Source of the DNA: Porphyromonas cangingivalis
Lineage (GTDB): Bacteria > Bacteroidota > Bacteroidia > Bacteroidales > Porphyromonadaceae
Length of the DNA: 64,000 nucleotides
Direction: 5' to 3'
Assembly: GCF_900638305.1 (NCBI RefSeq)
Contig: NZ_LR134506.1
Span: 1,550,001 to 1,614,000, forward strand
Below, piece after piece: positions 16,944 through 26,632 of this stretch. The notes beneath the pieces are model-generated. The model did not search any database. It was given only the letters and a program-made list of their open reading frames with translations, and was not told where the DNA came from. Within the stretch, counting starts at the first letter, position 1. The number at the start of each line of letters is the position of its first letter. A program made the position numbers and the translations under genes.

Positions 16944-19900
16944 ATGGACAAGAGAAAAAGGTCAAACAAGATGGTGATGTCTTTCGCTGCCACGGCATTC
17001 GTATTTGCTGTGGGTGTGGGTACGACATTACCGGTATTTTCACAGCAGAGGCCGGCACAGCAGGTACAGCAAGGACTGGTCACTGTAAGAGGGCGAGTGC
17101 TCGATCAGAAGAAAGAGCCACTGCCCGGGGCAAAGATTCAGGTCAAGGGCCTGAACTTAGGTACTGTCTCTGACTACAATGGTAACTTTTTGCTGAGACG
17201 AGTACCCATGGGAGCCACTTTGGAGGTGTACTTCGTCGGCATGAAGCCCGGGACTGTCAAGGTCAAAGGCGAGGATGTCATCGAAGTCATTCTCAAAGAA
17301 GATAAGACAGAGCTATCCGAGGTCGTCGTCACAGGATATAGTGAGATCCGAAAAGACCGTATGACAGGTAGTGCATCGACCATCAACTCTTCGGAGTTCA
17401 AGAACCTTGATGTCAAGTCCATGGATCAGATCTTGAAAGGTGCGGTGTCGGGTGTCACCACATACACTTCGGGACGTCCCGGAGAGACAGCGAAGATACG
17501 TATCCGTGGTGCAAACTCCCTCACGGGCAACACCGAGCCTATATGGATCATCGACGGGATGCCGATGCAGGGTGAGCCTCCCAAGGCTTCCAACGGATCG
17601 TCGTTGGAAGAGATGCTCTTCCAAAACGGTATCGGCAACATCCCTCCCGATGATATCGAATCGATAAACATCCTCAAGGATGCTGCGGCTTCGGCTATCT
17701 ATGGTGCACGTGCTGCCAATGGTGTGATCGTCGTCAAGACAAAGCGTGGGGCAGAGGGTCCCACGAGGTTCAACGTGACAGCTCACTTCGGACTCGTAGA
17801 AAGACCTCAGAACACACTTCCTCTCATGAACTCGGAACAGAAGATCCGCTTCGAGAGAGAGGTCTTCCACGACACCGACGACAGCTCGATCGGACGAGCA
17901 GCCGACATCTACTATCGCATCGGAAGGGGTACCCTCTCTGCGGCCGAAGGTGAGGCAGAGCTTGCAAGGATGGCACGTACGAACACCAATTGGTTCAGAG
18001 AGATATACCGTCCGGCCTTCAGCACACAGATCAGCATGAGTGCTTCGGGTGGTAGCACCAAGACAAGACACTACACTGCGATAAACTTCTCTGACGAAAA
18101 CGGTACGGAGTACAACAACAACCACAAGAGATTCCGCTTCTCAAGCAAGGTCGACTACTCTCTCTCCAGCAAGCTTGAGCTACAGACAGACATCGCTGCG
18201 ACCTATGTACAGGACAGACGCTCGGCATCGGCCATAGGATCGCTTCAGTACGCCCTGAGGGCCAATCCCTATGAGACCCCCGACGGCTACGATATGAGCT
18301 ACCTCCTCAGCTCCCGATACAGTGCCATCTCTCCGGGTCTGAGATGGAAAAAGCTGAACGTGATGTCGGAGATCATGAACAACACCGACTACACCAGACG
18401 TATAGAGCCTCAGCTCAATACCCGACTCAAGTGGGACACTCCCCTCGAAGGCCTTACGGCAATGGTTCATGGTACTGTAAATGCTTCTGTATCGGTGTCT
18501 CGCAAGGAAATACAAGAGAACACTTACACAAGCTTCAGCTCGAACTGGCTCCAATCCCTCTATGGGATCTCTGAAGAGCAGGCAAGAGGATCTCTCCAAG
18601 AGGCTTCCTATGCGTCGAACAGCTATACGATGCGAAGCACCCTCCAATATGTCAAGGACTGGGACTCTGCGCACAACATCGACTTCATGGCGGGCTCTGA
18701 GATCTCTCACATGATCGGTTACACTTCGGGTGTCACATTCCCTACGTTCGACAAGACCCACAGAGTGATCGGCTACCCCGAGCTGACAGATGACATAGAG
18801 GTCAAAAACATCAACTTCAAAGCACTCGGCTCTACCGGTCGTTTCGAGAGCAAACTGGCATCTCTATTCCTCTCCGGTAGCTACTCTTATCTCGACAAAT
18901 ATATCTTGAGCGGATCTGTCAGATACGACGGTTCGAACGTCATCGGCAACCAAAATCAGTTCACTCCACTATGGAACGTCTCCGGACGCTGGAATGTGCA
19001 CAGAGAGTCTTTCTTCAAGAAGAATGACATCGTCAACGCTCTCTCTTTGCGATTCGGCTATGGATACACAGGTAGCATCGACAAGAATGCACTTCCGTTC
19101 GTGGTGATGTATGTCGACGAAAATGTCCTATACGACGGACAGAAGATCCCATCGAACTTCAACTACGCAAACCCCAGCATCAAGTGGCAGACCAAGCAGG
19201 ACTTCAACCTCGGTGCTGAGATCAGCGCACTAAGCAACAGACTTAGACTCAATGTCAACTATTACAACAACAGAGTCTTCGACCTGCTTGACTCACGCCA
19301 CCGCCCTCTGTCTTCGGGGGTAAGCCGTATCACCGAAAACGTCGCAAACCTGACCAACAGGGGTTGGGAATTTGACCTCTCGGGTACGATCATCGAGTCG
19401 GGCAAGTTCAGCTGGTCTGCTCAAGCCAACTTTGCCATAAATGAAAATAAGGTGACCGTCACCGGTTACAAGTCCCTTGCCGACATCCCTTCAGGATACC
19501 GTGGTACAGGATACGAAAACAACGCTCTCTTCGTGGAAGGCTATTCGACAGGCGAATGGTTTGGTTACAAGTTTGCAGGCATCGATCCGGGCACAGGACA
19601 TACACTGGCTTACACCAAGGATGGCGAGACTCAGGACATGGACCTCATCAGAGGCGACAGTCAGGAAGTCAAGACACCTGAGTTGAGATCTTTGGGTGTA
19701 TTTGACCCACCGTTCTCAGGAGGTTTCTCGACATCATTCACTTGGGACAGACTCGTACTGTCGATGAGTATGGAGTATCAAGGTGGCCATCACATCCCAT
19801 CGTTCAGTACCTTCGGCTCTTTCACTCCATACAACAGAAGTATAAACGATGAGTACAGATGGCGTGGAGTCGGAGACATCGCTCCATTCCCTGCGATGAC

Positions 19901-20168
19901 ACAGTATGCACAGGCATACGGTAGTTTCCTCTTCGACAGACACCTTGAGAGAGGAGACTACCTACGCTGTACGTACCTCACGTTGGGTTACAATCTGCCC
20001 ACACACTTCTTGAAGATGATCGGGCTTGAGTCTGCAAGACTTTCTCTGACAGCGAACAACCTCTTCACCATTACCGGCTACAAGGGTCTCGACCCGGCTC
20101 TTAGAGGCAGCACCGGTGGTTATCCTGCTTCACGCAGATACTCGTTGTCTCTCAACATTAGTTTATAA
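16944..20168 (+). CDS. SusC/RagA-family TonB-linked outer membrane protein
   Basis: This is a TonB-dependent outer-membrane transporter that would form a lidded complex with its SusD partner and import an unknown nutrient. A signal peptide covers about residues 1-33 (VFAVGVGTTLPVFSQQ). A carboxypeptidase-regulatory-like beta-sandwich follows at about 45-120 (VTVRGRVLDQKKEPLPGAKI), then the TonB-box-like ELSEVVVTGY and a plug domain with RIRGANSLTGNTEPIWIIDG and AASAIYGARAANGVIVVKTK. A beta-barrel runs to the C-terminus (RRYSLSLNISL). The length of 1074 aa is usual. GC content is like the housekeeping genes. The substrate cannot be told from sequence. Confidence 0.95.
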   Translation: MDKRKRSNKMVMSFAATAFVFAVGVGTTLPVFSQQRPAQQVQQGLVTVRGRVLDQKKEPLPGAKIQVKGLNLGTVSDYNGNFLLRRVPMGATLEVYFVGMKPGTVKVKGEDVIEVILKEDKTELSEVVVTGYSEIRKDRMTGSASTINSSEFKNLDVKSMDQILKGAVSGVTTYTSGRPGETAKIRIRGANSLTGNTEPIWIIDGMPMQGEPPKASNGSSLEEMLFQNGIGNIPPDDIESINILKDAAASAIYGARAANGVIVVKTKRGAEGPTRFNVTAHFGLVERPQNTLPLMNSEQKIRFEREVFHDTDDSSIGRAADIYYRIGRGTLSAAEGEAELARMARTNTNWFREIYRPAFSTQISMSASGGSTKTRHYTAINFSDENGTEYNNNHKRFRFSSKVDYSLSSKLELQTDIAATYVQDRRSASAIGSLQYALRANPYETPDGYDMSYLLSSRYSAISPGLRWKKLNVMSEIMNNTDYTRRIEPQLNTRLKWDTPLEGLTAMVHGTVNASVSVSRKEIQENTYTSFSSNWLQSLYGISEEQARGSLQEASYASNSYTMRSTLQYVKDWDSAHNIDFMAGSEISHMIGYTSGVTFPTFDKTHRVIGYPELTDDIEVKNINFKALGSTGRFESKLASLFLSGSYSYLDKYILSGSVRYDGSNVIGNQNQFTPLWNVSGRWNVHRESFFKKNDIVNALSLRFGYGYTGSIDKNALPFVVMYVDENVLYDGQKIPSNFNYANPSIKWQTKQDFNLGAEISALSNRLRLNVNYYNNRVFDLLDSRHRPLSSGVSRITENVANLTNRGWEFDLSGTIIESGKFSWSAQANFAINENKVTVTGYKSLADIPSGYRGTGYENNALFVEGYSTGEWFGYKFAGIDPGTGHTLAYTKDGETQDMDLIRGDSQEVKTPELRSLGVFDPPFSGGFSTSFTWDRLVLSMSMEYQGGHHIPSFSTFGSFTPYNRSINDEYRWRGVGDIAPFPAMTQYAQAYGSFLFDRHLERGDYLRCTYLTLGYNLPTHFLKMIGLESARLSLTANNLFTITGYKGLDPALRGSTGGYPASRRYSLSLNISL

Positions 20169-20191
20169 CCCCATTAGACGATTTACCTGAA

Positions 20192-21673
20192 ATGAATATC
20201 AAAAAGCTTGCTATTTACAGCTTATATTTATGTTTTTTCATCCTTTCCTTTGGCTTTACAGGATGTAAGAAGTTTCTGGAGGTGAAGCCAACGAATGAGT
20301 TGACAATATCCACATACGATGACGTCAAGGCGCTCTTGGGGGCACATCTGAAAAGCTTTTATACGGGTATAAACTATCTTAGTCGCTCTGGTATAAGTCC
20401 GTTTTATAAGGATAATACCGATGAATATCTTTACGCTCATCTCTATAGTGATGACTTTGATATTAACCAGTATATGAATTTTTTGACCCAAAACTACAGT
20501 GCGGACTTTCTTCCATGCCTTAAGTGGGATCACGAATTTGCGCCTGGGAAAATTTGGGAATCATATTACAAAAGCATCGGGTTTTACAATATGATCTTGT
20601 CAGAGCTCCGGAAGAACTCTTCAGGAGACAAAGAGAGAGACGAACAAATCGCAGCAGAGGCAAAGATCCTCCGTGCATGGTACTTTTTCCGCCTCATGCA
20701 GTACTTCATGCCATACAATGAGGCTCAGCTCGGCTTGCCACTCAACACCGACCCCGATGCCGTCGGATCATACGACAGCAGGAGAAAGACACAGGCTGAG
20801 AACTATGACTTCCTGATCTCTGAACTCAACGAAGTGCTCAGCTACTCATTCAAGGTGAGAAGCGAGTACAATATCTTCTACGACGAGCGTATAGCACACG
20901 CTCTCCTTGCACAGATCTATCTGCACAAAGGGGGATCGGGTGCAAAACAGTCGGACGACTACGACAAGGCCATCCTCCATGCCAAGAAGGTACTCGACAG
21001 CGGATTGAACTACACCATCCTCCGTCCGGTATTGCCGACATCTGCCGACAGTCCACAGATCTTCGGCAGTACGACAAAGAAGAAGCATGCCCTATTCGTC
21101 GCTATTCAGAGCACCAACGAGATGGAATATGTCTGGGGAGTCCCCTACTACGAGATCCCCCAATATCCGTCCAAGGAGCTACTCGAACTTTTTCAGCCCA
21201 ACGACAAACGCTATAAGAGGAACTTCAGAGAGTTTGATAAAGGGCTCGGAGTCGTGAAATATGAGGCGACATTCATATACTCTTATTCAATGTACGAGTT
21301 CTTTACCGCAGCTGAGATGAAGCTAATCATCGCCGAAAGCTATGCAAGAAAAGGCGATGAAGCCTCTGCGCTGAGAGAACTGACAGAGTTTGCATCAAGC
21401 AGATATGAGGGTTACCAACGAAATGAGTCTAAGACAGTCCTTCAGAACATCTTGGACGAGCGTCGCAGAGAGTTCTGCTTCGACTTCACCATGCGTTGGC
21501 TCGATCTCACAAGACTTCAGACCGGCTTCAAGCGATCTCTCAGAAGAGCAGGGCAGGAGGATCAGGTATTTGAGATAAAGGACAATGACCACCACTTCTG
21601 TATGCCTATCCCCAACAAGGAAGAGCGAATCGAGAATCCCATCCCTCAAAATCCGGGATGGACAGGTTTTTAA
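20192..21673 (+). CDS. SusD/RagB-family outer membrane lipoprotein
   Basis: This is the surface ligand-binding lid of the SusCD transporter. A lipoprotein signal ends in FTGC with the lipidated Cys at residue 25. The helical TPR-like SusD fold is suggested by AEAKILRAWYFFRLMQYF, ALLAQIYLHKG and FTAAEMKLIIAESYARKGD. The family C-terminus ILDERRREFCFDFTMRWLDL is present. The length of 493 aa is typical. It follows susC by 23 bp. GC falls at the 5' end compared with susC. Confidence 0.93.
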   Translation: MNIKKLAIYSLYLCFFILSFGFTGCKKFLEVKPTNELTISTYDDVKALLGAHLKSFYTGINYLSRSGISPFYKDNTDEYLYAHLYSDDFDINQYMNFLTQNYSADFLPCLKWDHEFAPGKIWESYYKSIGFYNMILSELRKNSSGDKERDEQIAAEAKILRAWYFFRLMQYFMPYNEAQLGLPLNTDPDAVGSYDSRRKTQAENYDFLISELNEVLSYSFKVRSEYNIFYDERIAHALLAQIYLHKGGSGAKQSDDYDKAILHAKKVLDSGLNYTILRPVLPTSADSPQIFGSTTKKKHALFVAIQSTNEMEYVWGVPYYEIPQYPSKELLELFQPNDKRYKRNFREFDKGLGVVKYEATFIYSYSMYEFFTAAEMKLIIAESYARKGDEASALRELTEFASSRYEGYQRNESKTVLQNILDERRREFCFDFTMRWLDLTRLQTGFKRSLRRAGQEDQVFEIKDNDHHFCMPIPNKEERIENPIPQNPGWTGF

Positions 21674-21694
21674 AATAATAATCTTGCACATATT

Positions 21695-22900
21695 ATGAAT
21701 TATATGAAAATAGTGAATCGGACTATATGGAGTCTATCCTTATGTATAGTTGTCTTGGTTTCTTCCTCTTGCAAAGGACAAAGTGAAGATTTTAGACTGG
21801 AAAGAGCAAGCACAGATTTGATTACTCGTATAGAACTTTCTCCCAATGGCCCTGTGCTATTGAGGGACGGCAAGGCACAGTTGAGTTTCTATGTCAGAGG
21901 ATATTACTCCAAAGATGGAGATAAAACAAACGAAAGAGTATTTCAGGCCGATAGGATTCCCCTCAATGAGATCAAGATCGAAGCATCAGATGGGCAAACG
22001 TTCAAGGCTGATGAATTATTCTCCACGACTTCGAAGGATGATGAAATAACTTTCAAAGCGACTTTCGGTGAGATTGAGGCAAATCCGGTGACTGTGACAC
22101 TCAAAGATGTTCCTACTGAAGCTCTGCCGAAAATCAGAGTTCCGGTTGTTATCAAAGCTCTTTACGCTCCTATGGAAGCTCACTATACGACAGCGTTAAA
22201 TGAGAAGGTGATCGAGCAGGTGCTGGAGCGAACCAATAAGGTTTTCTCCAATCAATTCTTCAAGGCTCCGAGTAGTCGTGACTCAGGTATGGAGTTCTAC
22301 CTCCATGATTTCCAAAAGGTAGATCTCTCTGAAAGTGAAAGTTTGGATATGAAGGCATATATAAAAAAGAACCAAATGGTGGATGTGGATAAGTATCTGA
22401 CGGTTTGGATCACGGCTCGTAGCAAAGGGTTAGCCCCTTCAAAAGTTGCTCCGGCTTATACACTTGGCAATCCCGATGATATCCCCGGACTTAACCTATG
22501 GAAGATCGATAGTGCCGATGAACTTGACGGAAATATCGACCCGATCAATGCCGGTATCGTAATAAGCTACAGAGATTTTTATCAAAGTATATCGGGTCCG
22601 GAAGGAGGACGATTTGAGCAACAAGTGGGACGTTTTTACGGACTTCTTTCTACTTCTACAGATTCTGCCGGTGAAGAAGAGGATGTCGATTACTGTCCCG
22701 ATACTTATACTTACCTCAAAGGCGAGATCAAGAGACTCAAGTCGACACCACATAAAAAAAATCAACGACCCTTCCTCTATTACTCATACAACATCATGGA
22801 CGACTACTCATCCTGCTTCACCATATCCGTGGATCAGGTCGAGCGTATGCGTAAGGTGATCAAGGACTGTCCATATCGCCAGCAGGGGTTGAACAACTAA
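21695..22900 (+). CDS. Metzincin-like lipoprotein (BF0631-type family) with lost zinc site
   Basis: The protein has 401 aa, with a lipoprotein signal ending SSSC (Cys 26). The C-terminal half has the layout of the zinc-dependent metalloproteinase lipoproteins often found with SusCD genes, including CPDTYTY and a Met-turn-like SYNIMDDYSS (Met 368) followed by VDQVERMRKVI. The expected HExxHxxGxxH motif is FEQQVGRFYGLLS. Aligned on Gly 316, the two motif residues His-Glu are Gln 309 and Gln 310, the second His is Arg 313 and the third is Ser 319. All zinc ligands and the catalytic Glu are therefore gone. It is probably a pseudoenzyme that keeps a binding role. It starts 21 bp after susD and closes the operon. 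Confidence 0.75.
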   Translation: MNYMKIVNRTIWSLSLCIVVLVSSSCKGQSEDFRLERASTDLITRIELSPNGPVLLRDGKAQLSFYVRGYYSKDGDKTNERVFQADRIPLNEIKIEASDGQTFKADELFSTTSKDDEITFKATFGEIEANPVTVTLKDVPTEALPKIRVPVVIKALYAPMEAHYTTALNEKVIEQVLERTNKVFSNQFFKAPSSRDSGMEFYLHDFQKVDLSESESLDMKAYIKKNQMVDVDKYLTVWITARSKGLAPSKVAPAYTLGNPDDIPGLNLWKIDSADELDGNIDPINAGIVISYRDFYQSISGPEGGRFEQQVGRFYGLLSTSTDSAGEEEDVDYCPDTYTYLKGEIKRLKSTPHKKNQRPFLYYSYNIMDDYSSCFTISVDQVERMRKVIKDCPYRQQGLNN

Positions 22901-22944
22901 TATCACCCCTCACATGGCCTGACTTATCTCAGCCACTAAGGACA

Positions 22945-22987
22945 AGAGCCGTATGGTAGCACTTCTACCATGCGGCTCTCGTTTTTT
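22945..22987 (+). terminator. Terminator of the first SusCD operon
   Basis: A 15-bp stem AGAGCCGTATGGTAG (22945-22959) pairs with 22965-22979, with one wobble, and is followed by CG and six T. Confidence 0.88.
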
Positions 22988-23028
22988 GATAAGGCAAGTC
23001 TTCCTCCCCCAACCCCTTCAAATTCAAC

Positions 23029-23211
23029 GTGAACTCAATAAAAAACAACACTCTGTTCATTACCTCATTTGACTACCTGAATGATCCTTTTGAATTGCTG
23101 ACATTACTTTCATGTAGCTGTTACGAGACTCTGAACCCGAACGATTTAAAAGTTGACTTTTATGATCATCTTATAAAATATAAAAAGAATCAGCTTACAG
23201 ATTTTTTTTAA
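23029..23211 (+). pseudogene. Possible fragment of a DUF2971-like gene
   Basis: A 60-codon frame starting with GTG reads NNTLFITSFDYLNDPFELLT. The pattern 'L-F-x-S-x-x-x-x-N-D-P-F-E' recalls the N-terminal motif of DUF2971 proteins, which are much longer. If the likeness is real, this is a truncated remnant. It could equally be chance in AT-rich DNA. The rest of the 22988-23408 gap holds nothing recognised. Confidence 0.2.
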
Positions 23212-23408
23212 TAACATATTTCCTTACTTCCGCCTGGTATTATTTAAGCACCCCAAACACTTTTTTAAAACACCCGGGAATATCATCAAGAAATAATAAA
23301 TTTCAACGCTATTAAGATGAAGGCTAGCAAAAAATAACATTAACTTATATTGCAGCACGACAAGCCTACAATTAACTTCTTTTCAAAGAAGGCATCGTCG
23401 ACTTTAAT

Positions 23409-23416
23409 TAATTTTG
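23409..23416 (+). promoter_or_regulatory. Putative promoter of the second SusCD operon
   Basis: TAATTTTG followed by CA fits TAnnTTTG, 38 bp before the ATG of the second susC. No clear -33 TTTG is present at the standard spacing. Confidence 0.45.
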
Positions 23417-23454
23417 CAATACAATTATAATAATTAAACCTATAGATTAAAACT

Positions 23455-26400
23455 ATGCACTTTAAACACTCAAAACAATTGGTGCGATGGGTAGCCTTAG
23501 GGGTATTCTCCTTGCTCTTCGGAGGGCAACTATCAGCACAGAACATAAAAGGAGATAAAAAGCCGGCCTCCTCAAATACTCAACAGTACACAGTATCTCT
23601 CAAAGGTGTCGTTGTGGACAAAAAAGGAGAGCCCCTTATCGGTGTGACAGTACGTATCAAGGGGACCAAACTAGGATTCCGTACCAATATCAATGGAGAG
23701 TTTTTATTCAAAGGAGACTTGCCTACGCCTACGCCCACGCTCATATTGTCCTATATGGGCTACCAAACGAAGGAAGTGCAGGTGTCGTACAACACATCAA
23801 ACAAGATAGTCCTTGAGGAAAATACTCAACTGCTCAACGAAGTTGTCATCACCGGTATCTTCCAACGCAAAAAAGAAGGATTTACAGGGTCAGCCAATAC
23901 GATGACCGGCAAGGAGATAACACAGATGACCTCCGGAAATGTACTCAAGGCAATCGAACTTCTTGATCCAGGCTTTCGACTTGGAAGCAACCTCACTGTC
24001 GGCTCCAATCCTAGTGGACTTCCCGACTTTAACCTCCGAGGCAAGTCCAGTATGGGGGACTATTCGACAGACGAAAAGGTTATCCTCAGAGGAGATGTCG
24101 ATACACGCCCTAATCAGCCACTCTTTGTCCTCGATGGTATCATTGGTGTAAGTGTCACAAAAATCATAGATCTAGATCCTACATTGATAGAGAGTGTAAC
24201 AATCCTTAAGGATGCTGCAGCGATGGTGCTATATGGATCACGAGCTTCAAACGGAGTGGTGGTCATCGAGACCAAAGCTCCAGTAGGAGGGGCTCTAAGA
24301 GTGACGTACTCAGGCAACTACAAAGGCCTGGTACCGGATCTTCGCGATTACAACCTCGTCAACGCAGCAGAGAAACTTGATATTGAGAAACGTGCAGGCG
24401 TATATAACGAGAGTTACAAAGCTCTTCAGTCACAAGGCATACTCGAAGATTTAAAGCACAAAGAACTGGAGGTTCTACGTGGCGTCAATACTTACTGGCT
24501 ATCAGAACCTGTACGTCCGGTATTCAACCATCGCCATGCCTTGAGCATTGAGGGAGGAGACAATGCTCTAAGATATAAAATCTATGCAGGACTCAATGAC
24601 GCTCCGGGGGTAATGAAATACACCGGTGTATATGGCAAAAGTGGAAGCATAGACATCCGATATCGAAAAGGCAAAATATTGTTGAGTAATATCTTATTCT
24701 TGGATCAGAGCAACTCGGATCGCACGTCTCGTTATGGTAGTTTTGACGACTATGCAAGACTCAATCCTTACTATCGTAAGTATGACACCCATGGCCAAAT
24801 CCCTCGTCTCCTTGAGACAGCCACATACAAAGATGGTGTACAGTATGGTCGTATCATAGACAACCCTATGTACAATACTCTGCTCAATACCTTCGATCGC
24901 AACGAAGCCTTTGACGTTCGTAATGCATTGAAGATCGAATACCTACCTTTGGAGAGTATAAGAGTATCTCTCGATGCAACTATAAGCAGAGGTCTGTCTG
25001 AAAACAGTGCATTCAAACCAGCCCAGCATGGAGACTTCGTAGCCATTCACGATATTAAAAGCAAAGGCTCTTTCGTATGGAACAGAACACAGAGGAAGGG
25101 TTATGATGTGAGTTTGACGATGAGTTACAACAATATGTTTACCAATAAGCATTTCATCTCTAGTTTCGCCCACTTCAATATCAAAGAAGATTTGTTGCAT
25201 ACCATAGGGATACATCAAACAGGTTTTCCTAACGAGTATATGGATGAAGTATTTCTTGGTGCAATGACTAAAGGATTGTCCGGAGACGAGCGGACTTCTC
25301 GCTCTTTTGGGGTATTGGCTACGGTAAGTTATACCTACGATCAACGTTACGCCTTAGATGCCAATATACGTGTGGACGCATCTTCGGAGTTTGGTGCCAA
25401 TAATAGATTTGCTCCATTTTGGTCTGTCGGTTCAAGATGGAATATCGAGAAGGAATCCTTCTTGAAAGACTCCTCATGGATTAGGGAACTCGTTCTTAGG
25501 GCGAGTTACGGTATCACAGGGACACAGGGCTTCACTCCTTATCAAGCGTTGCAAATGTACTCTTACAATGGTCTATCTCGCATCTATGACAGTTCTGATG
25601 TAATCGGATCGCAACTTATAGGCTTAGGTAATCCCTACTTGAAGTGGCAGACTACCTCTGCTCTGAATATAGGCCTCGACTTCAATCTCTTTAATGGGAT
25701 TCTCAGCGGACGACTAGAATATTACGACAAGTATACCTACAATACTATTCTTCCCCTTACGATAGCTCCGTCAATAGGATTTACGACTATTTCCGAAAAT
25801 CTTGGGAACATCTCCAACAAGGGTGTCGAAGCAACTATCCGTGTCATGCCAATCAATATTCCTTCGCAACAGCTAAATCTCAACATTGTGGCTACCGCAA
25901 GCCACAACAAAAACAGAATAGCGAAAATATCCAACGCTTTGAAGGCAAGTAATGAGGAAGTATTGAGACGTGATAAGCGAGGGAATAGTCGTCCTCTACC
26001 ACGATATGAGGAAGGGTATTCGCAATCCATGATATGGGCGGTGCGCTCACTTGGCATTGATCCTCAGACAGGAGAAGAGATATTTCTAACCCGTTCAGGT
26101 GAACGTTCCTACAGATGGGATCCCGTAGATATGGTACCTGTCGGAGATACCGAACCTAAGGTTACGGGGGTAGTCAGTTTAAATCTTAACTGGAGAGGGC
26201 TTAGTCTGTCTTTGGCATCACGCTACTCTTACGGGGGTATGCTATACAACTACACTCTCGTCGATAAAGTCGAAAATGCTGATTTGCGATACAATGTAGA
26301 CAAACGAGCCTACACCGAACGTTGGAAAAAAGCAGGTGATGTATCTCGCTTCAAAGCTGTAAATATACAAGGAGCCAATACAAAAGCATCGACACGATTC

Positions 26401-26616
26401 TTGATGAAGAATAATGAAATAGTATTCAATGTCATCAACGCTCAATATCGATTTGATACTGAACAACTCCCTATGCTCAAAAAGATGGGTTTGACAGCAG
26501 CATCCATAGGCATGCATTTGGAAGACTTGTTTAGATTCTCAACCATCAAAATCGAAAGAGGCACTACATATCCTCTTGCTCGGCAAGCATCAATGTCTCT
26601 CAATCTAACATTCTAA
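23455..26616 (+). CDS. SusC/RagA-family TonB-linked outer membrane protein (second locus)
   Basis: The protein has 1053 aa. A signal peptide ends near residue 29 (FGGQLSAQN). A carboxypeptidase-regulatory-like domain follows at about 45-115 (SLKGVVVDKKGEPLIGVTV), then LLNEVVITGIF, a plug with NLRGKSSMGDY, QPLFVLDGIIG and AAAMVLYGSRASNGVVVIET, and a barrel ending in MSLNLTF. It is only distantly similar to the first SusC (for example TGIFQRKKEGFTGSA against TGYSEIRKDRMTGSA). Codon use is clearly more AT-rich than in the flanking housekeeping genes, which hints at a different history. It would import an unknown ligand across the outer membrane together with the next gene. Confidence 0.95.
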   Translation: MHFKHSKQLVRWVALGVFSLLFGGQLSAQNIKGDKKPASSNTQQYTVSLKGVVVDKKGEPLIGVTVRIKGTKLGFRTNINGEFLFKGDLPTPTPTLILSYMGYQTKEVQVSYNTSNKIVLEENTQLLNEVVITGIFQRKKEGFTGSANTMTGKEITQMTSGNVLKAIELLDPGFRLGSNLTVGSNPSGLPDFNLRGKSSMGDYSTDEKVILRGDVDTRPNQPLFVLDGIIGVSVTKIIDLDPTLIESVTILKDAAAMVLYGSRASNGVVVIETKAPVGGALRVTYSGNYKGLVPDLRDYNLVNAAEKLDIEKRAGVYNESYKALQSQGILEDLKHKELEVLRGVNTYWLSEPVRPVFNHRHALSIEGGDNALRYKIYAGLNDAPGVMKYTGVYGKSGSIDIRYRKGKILLSNILFLDQSNSDRTSRYGSFDDYARLNPYYRKYDTHGQIPRLLETATYKDGVQYGRIIDNPMYNTLLNTFDRNEAFDVRNALKIEYLPLESIRVSLDATISRGLSENSAFKPAQHGDFVAIHDIKSKGSFVWNRTQRKGYDVSLTMSYNNMFTNKHFISSFAHFNIKEDLLHTIGIHQTGFPNEYMDEVFLGAMTKGLSGDERTSRSFGVLATVSYTYDQRYALDANIRVDASSEFGANNRFAPFWSVGSRWNIEKESFLKDSSWIRELVLRASYGITGTQGFTPYQALQMYSYNGLSRIYDSSDVIGSQLIGLGNPYLKWQTTSALNIGLDFNLFNGILSGRLEYYDKYTYNTILPLTIAPSIGFTTISENLGNISNKGVEATIRVMPINIPSQQLNLNIVATASHNKNRIAKISNALKASNEEVLRRDKRGNSRPLPRYEEGYSQSMIWAVRSLGIDPQTGEEIFLTRSGERSYRWDPVDMVPVGDTEPKVTGVVSLNLNWRGLSLSLASRYSYGGMLYNYTLVDKVENADLRYNVDKRAYTERWKKAGDVSRFKAVNIQGANTKASTRFLMKNNEIVFNVINAQYRFDTEQLPMLKKMGLTAASIGMHLEDLFRFSTIKIERGTTYPLARQASMSLNLTF

Positions 26617-26632
26617 ATATAATTATAGTATT

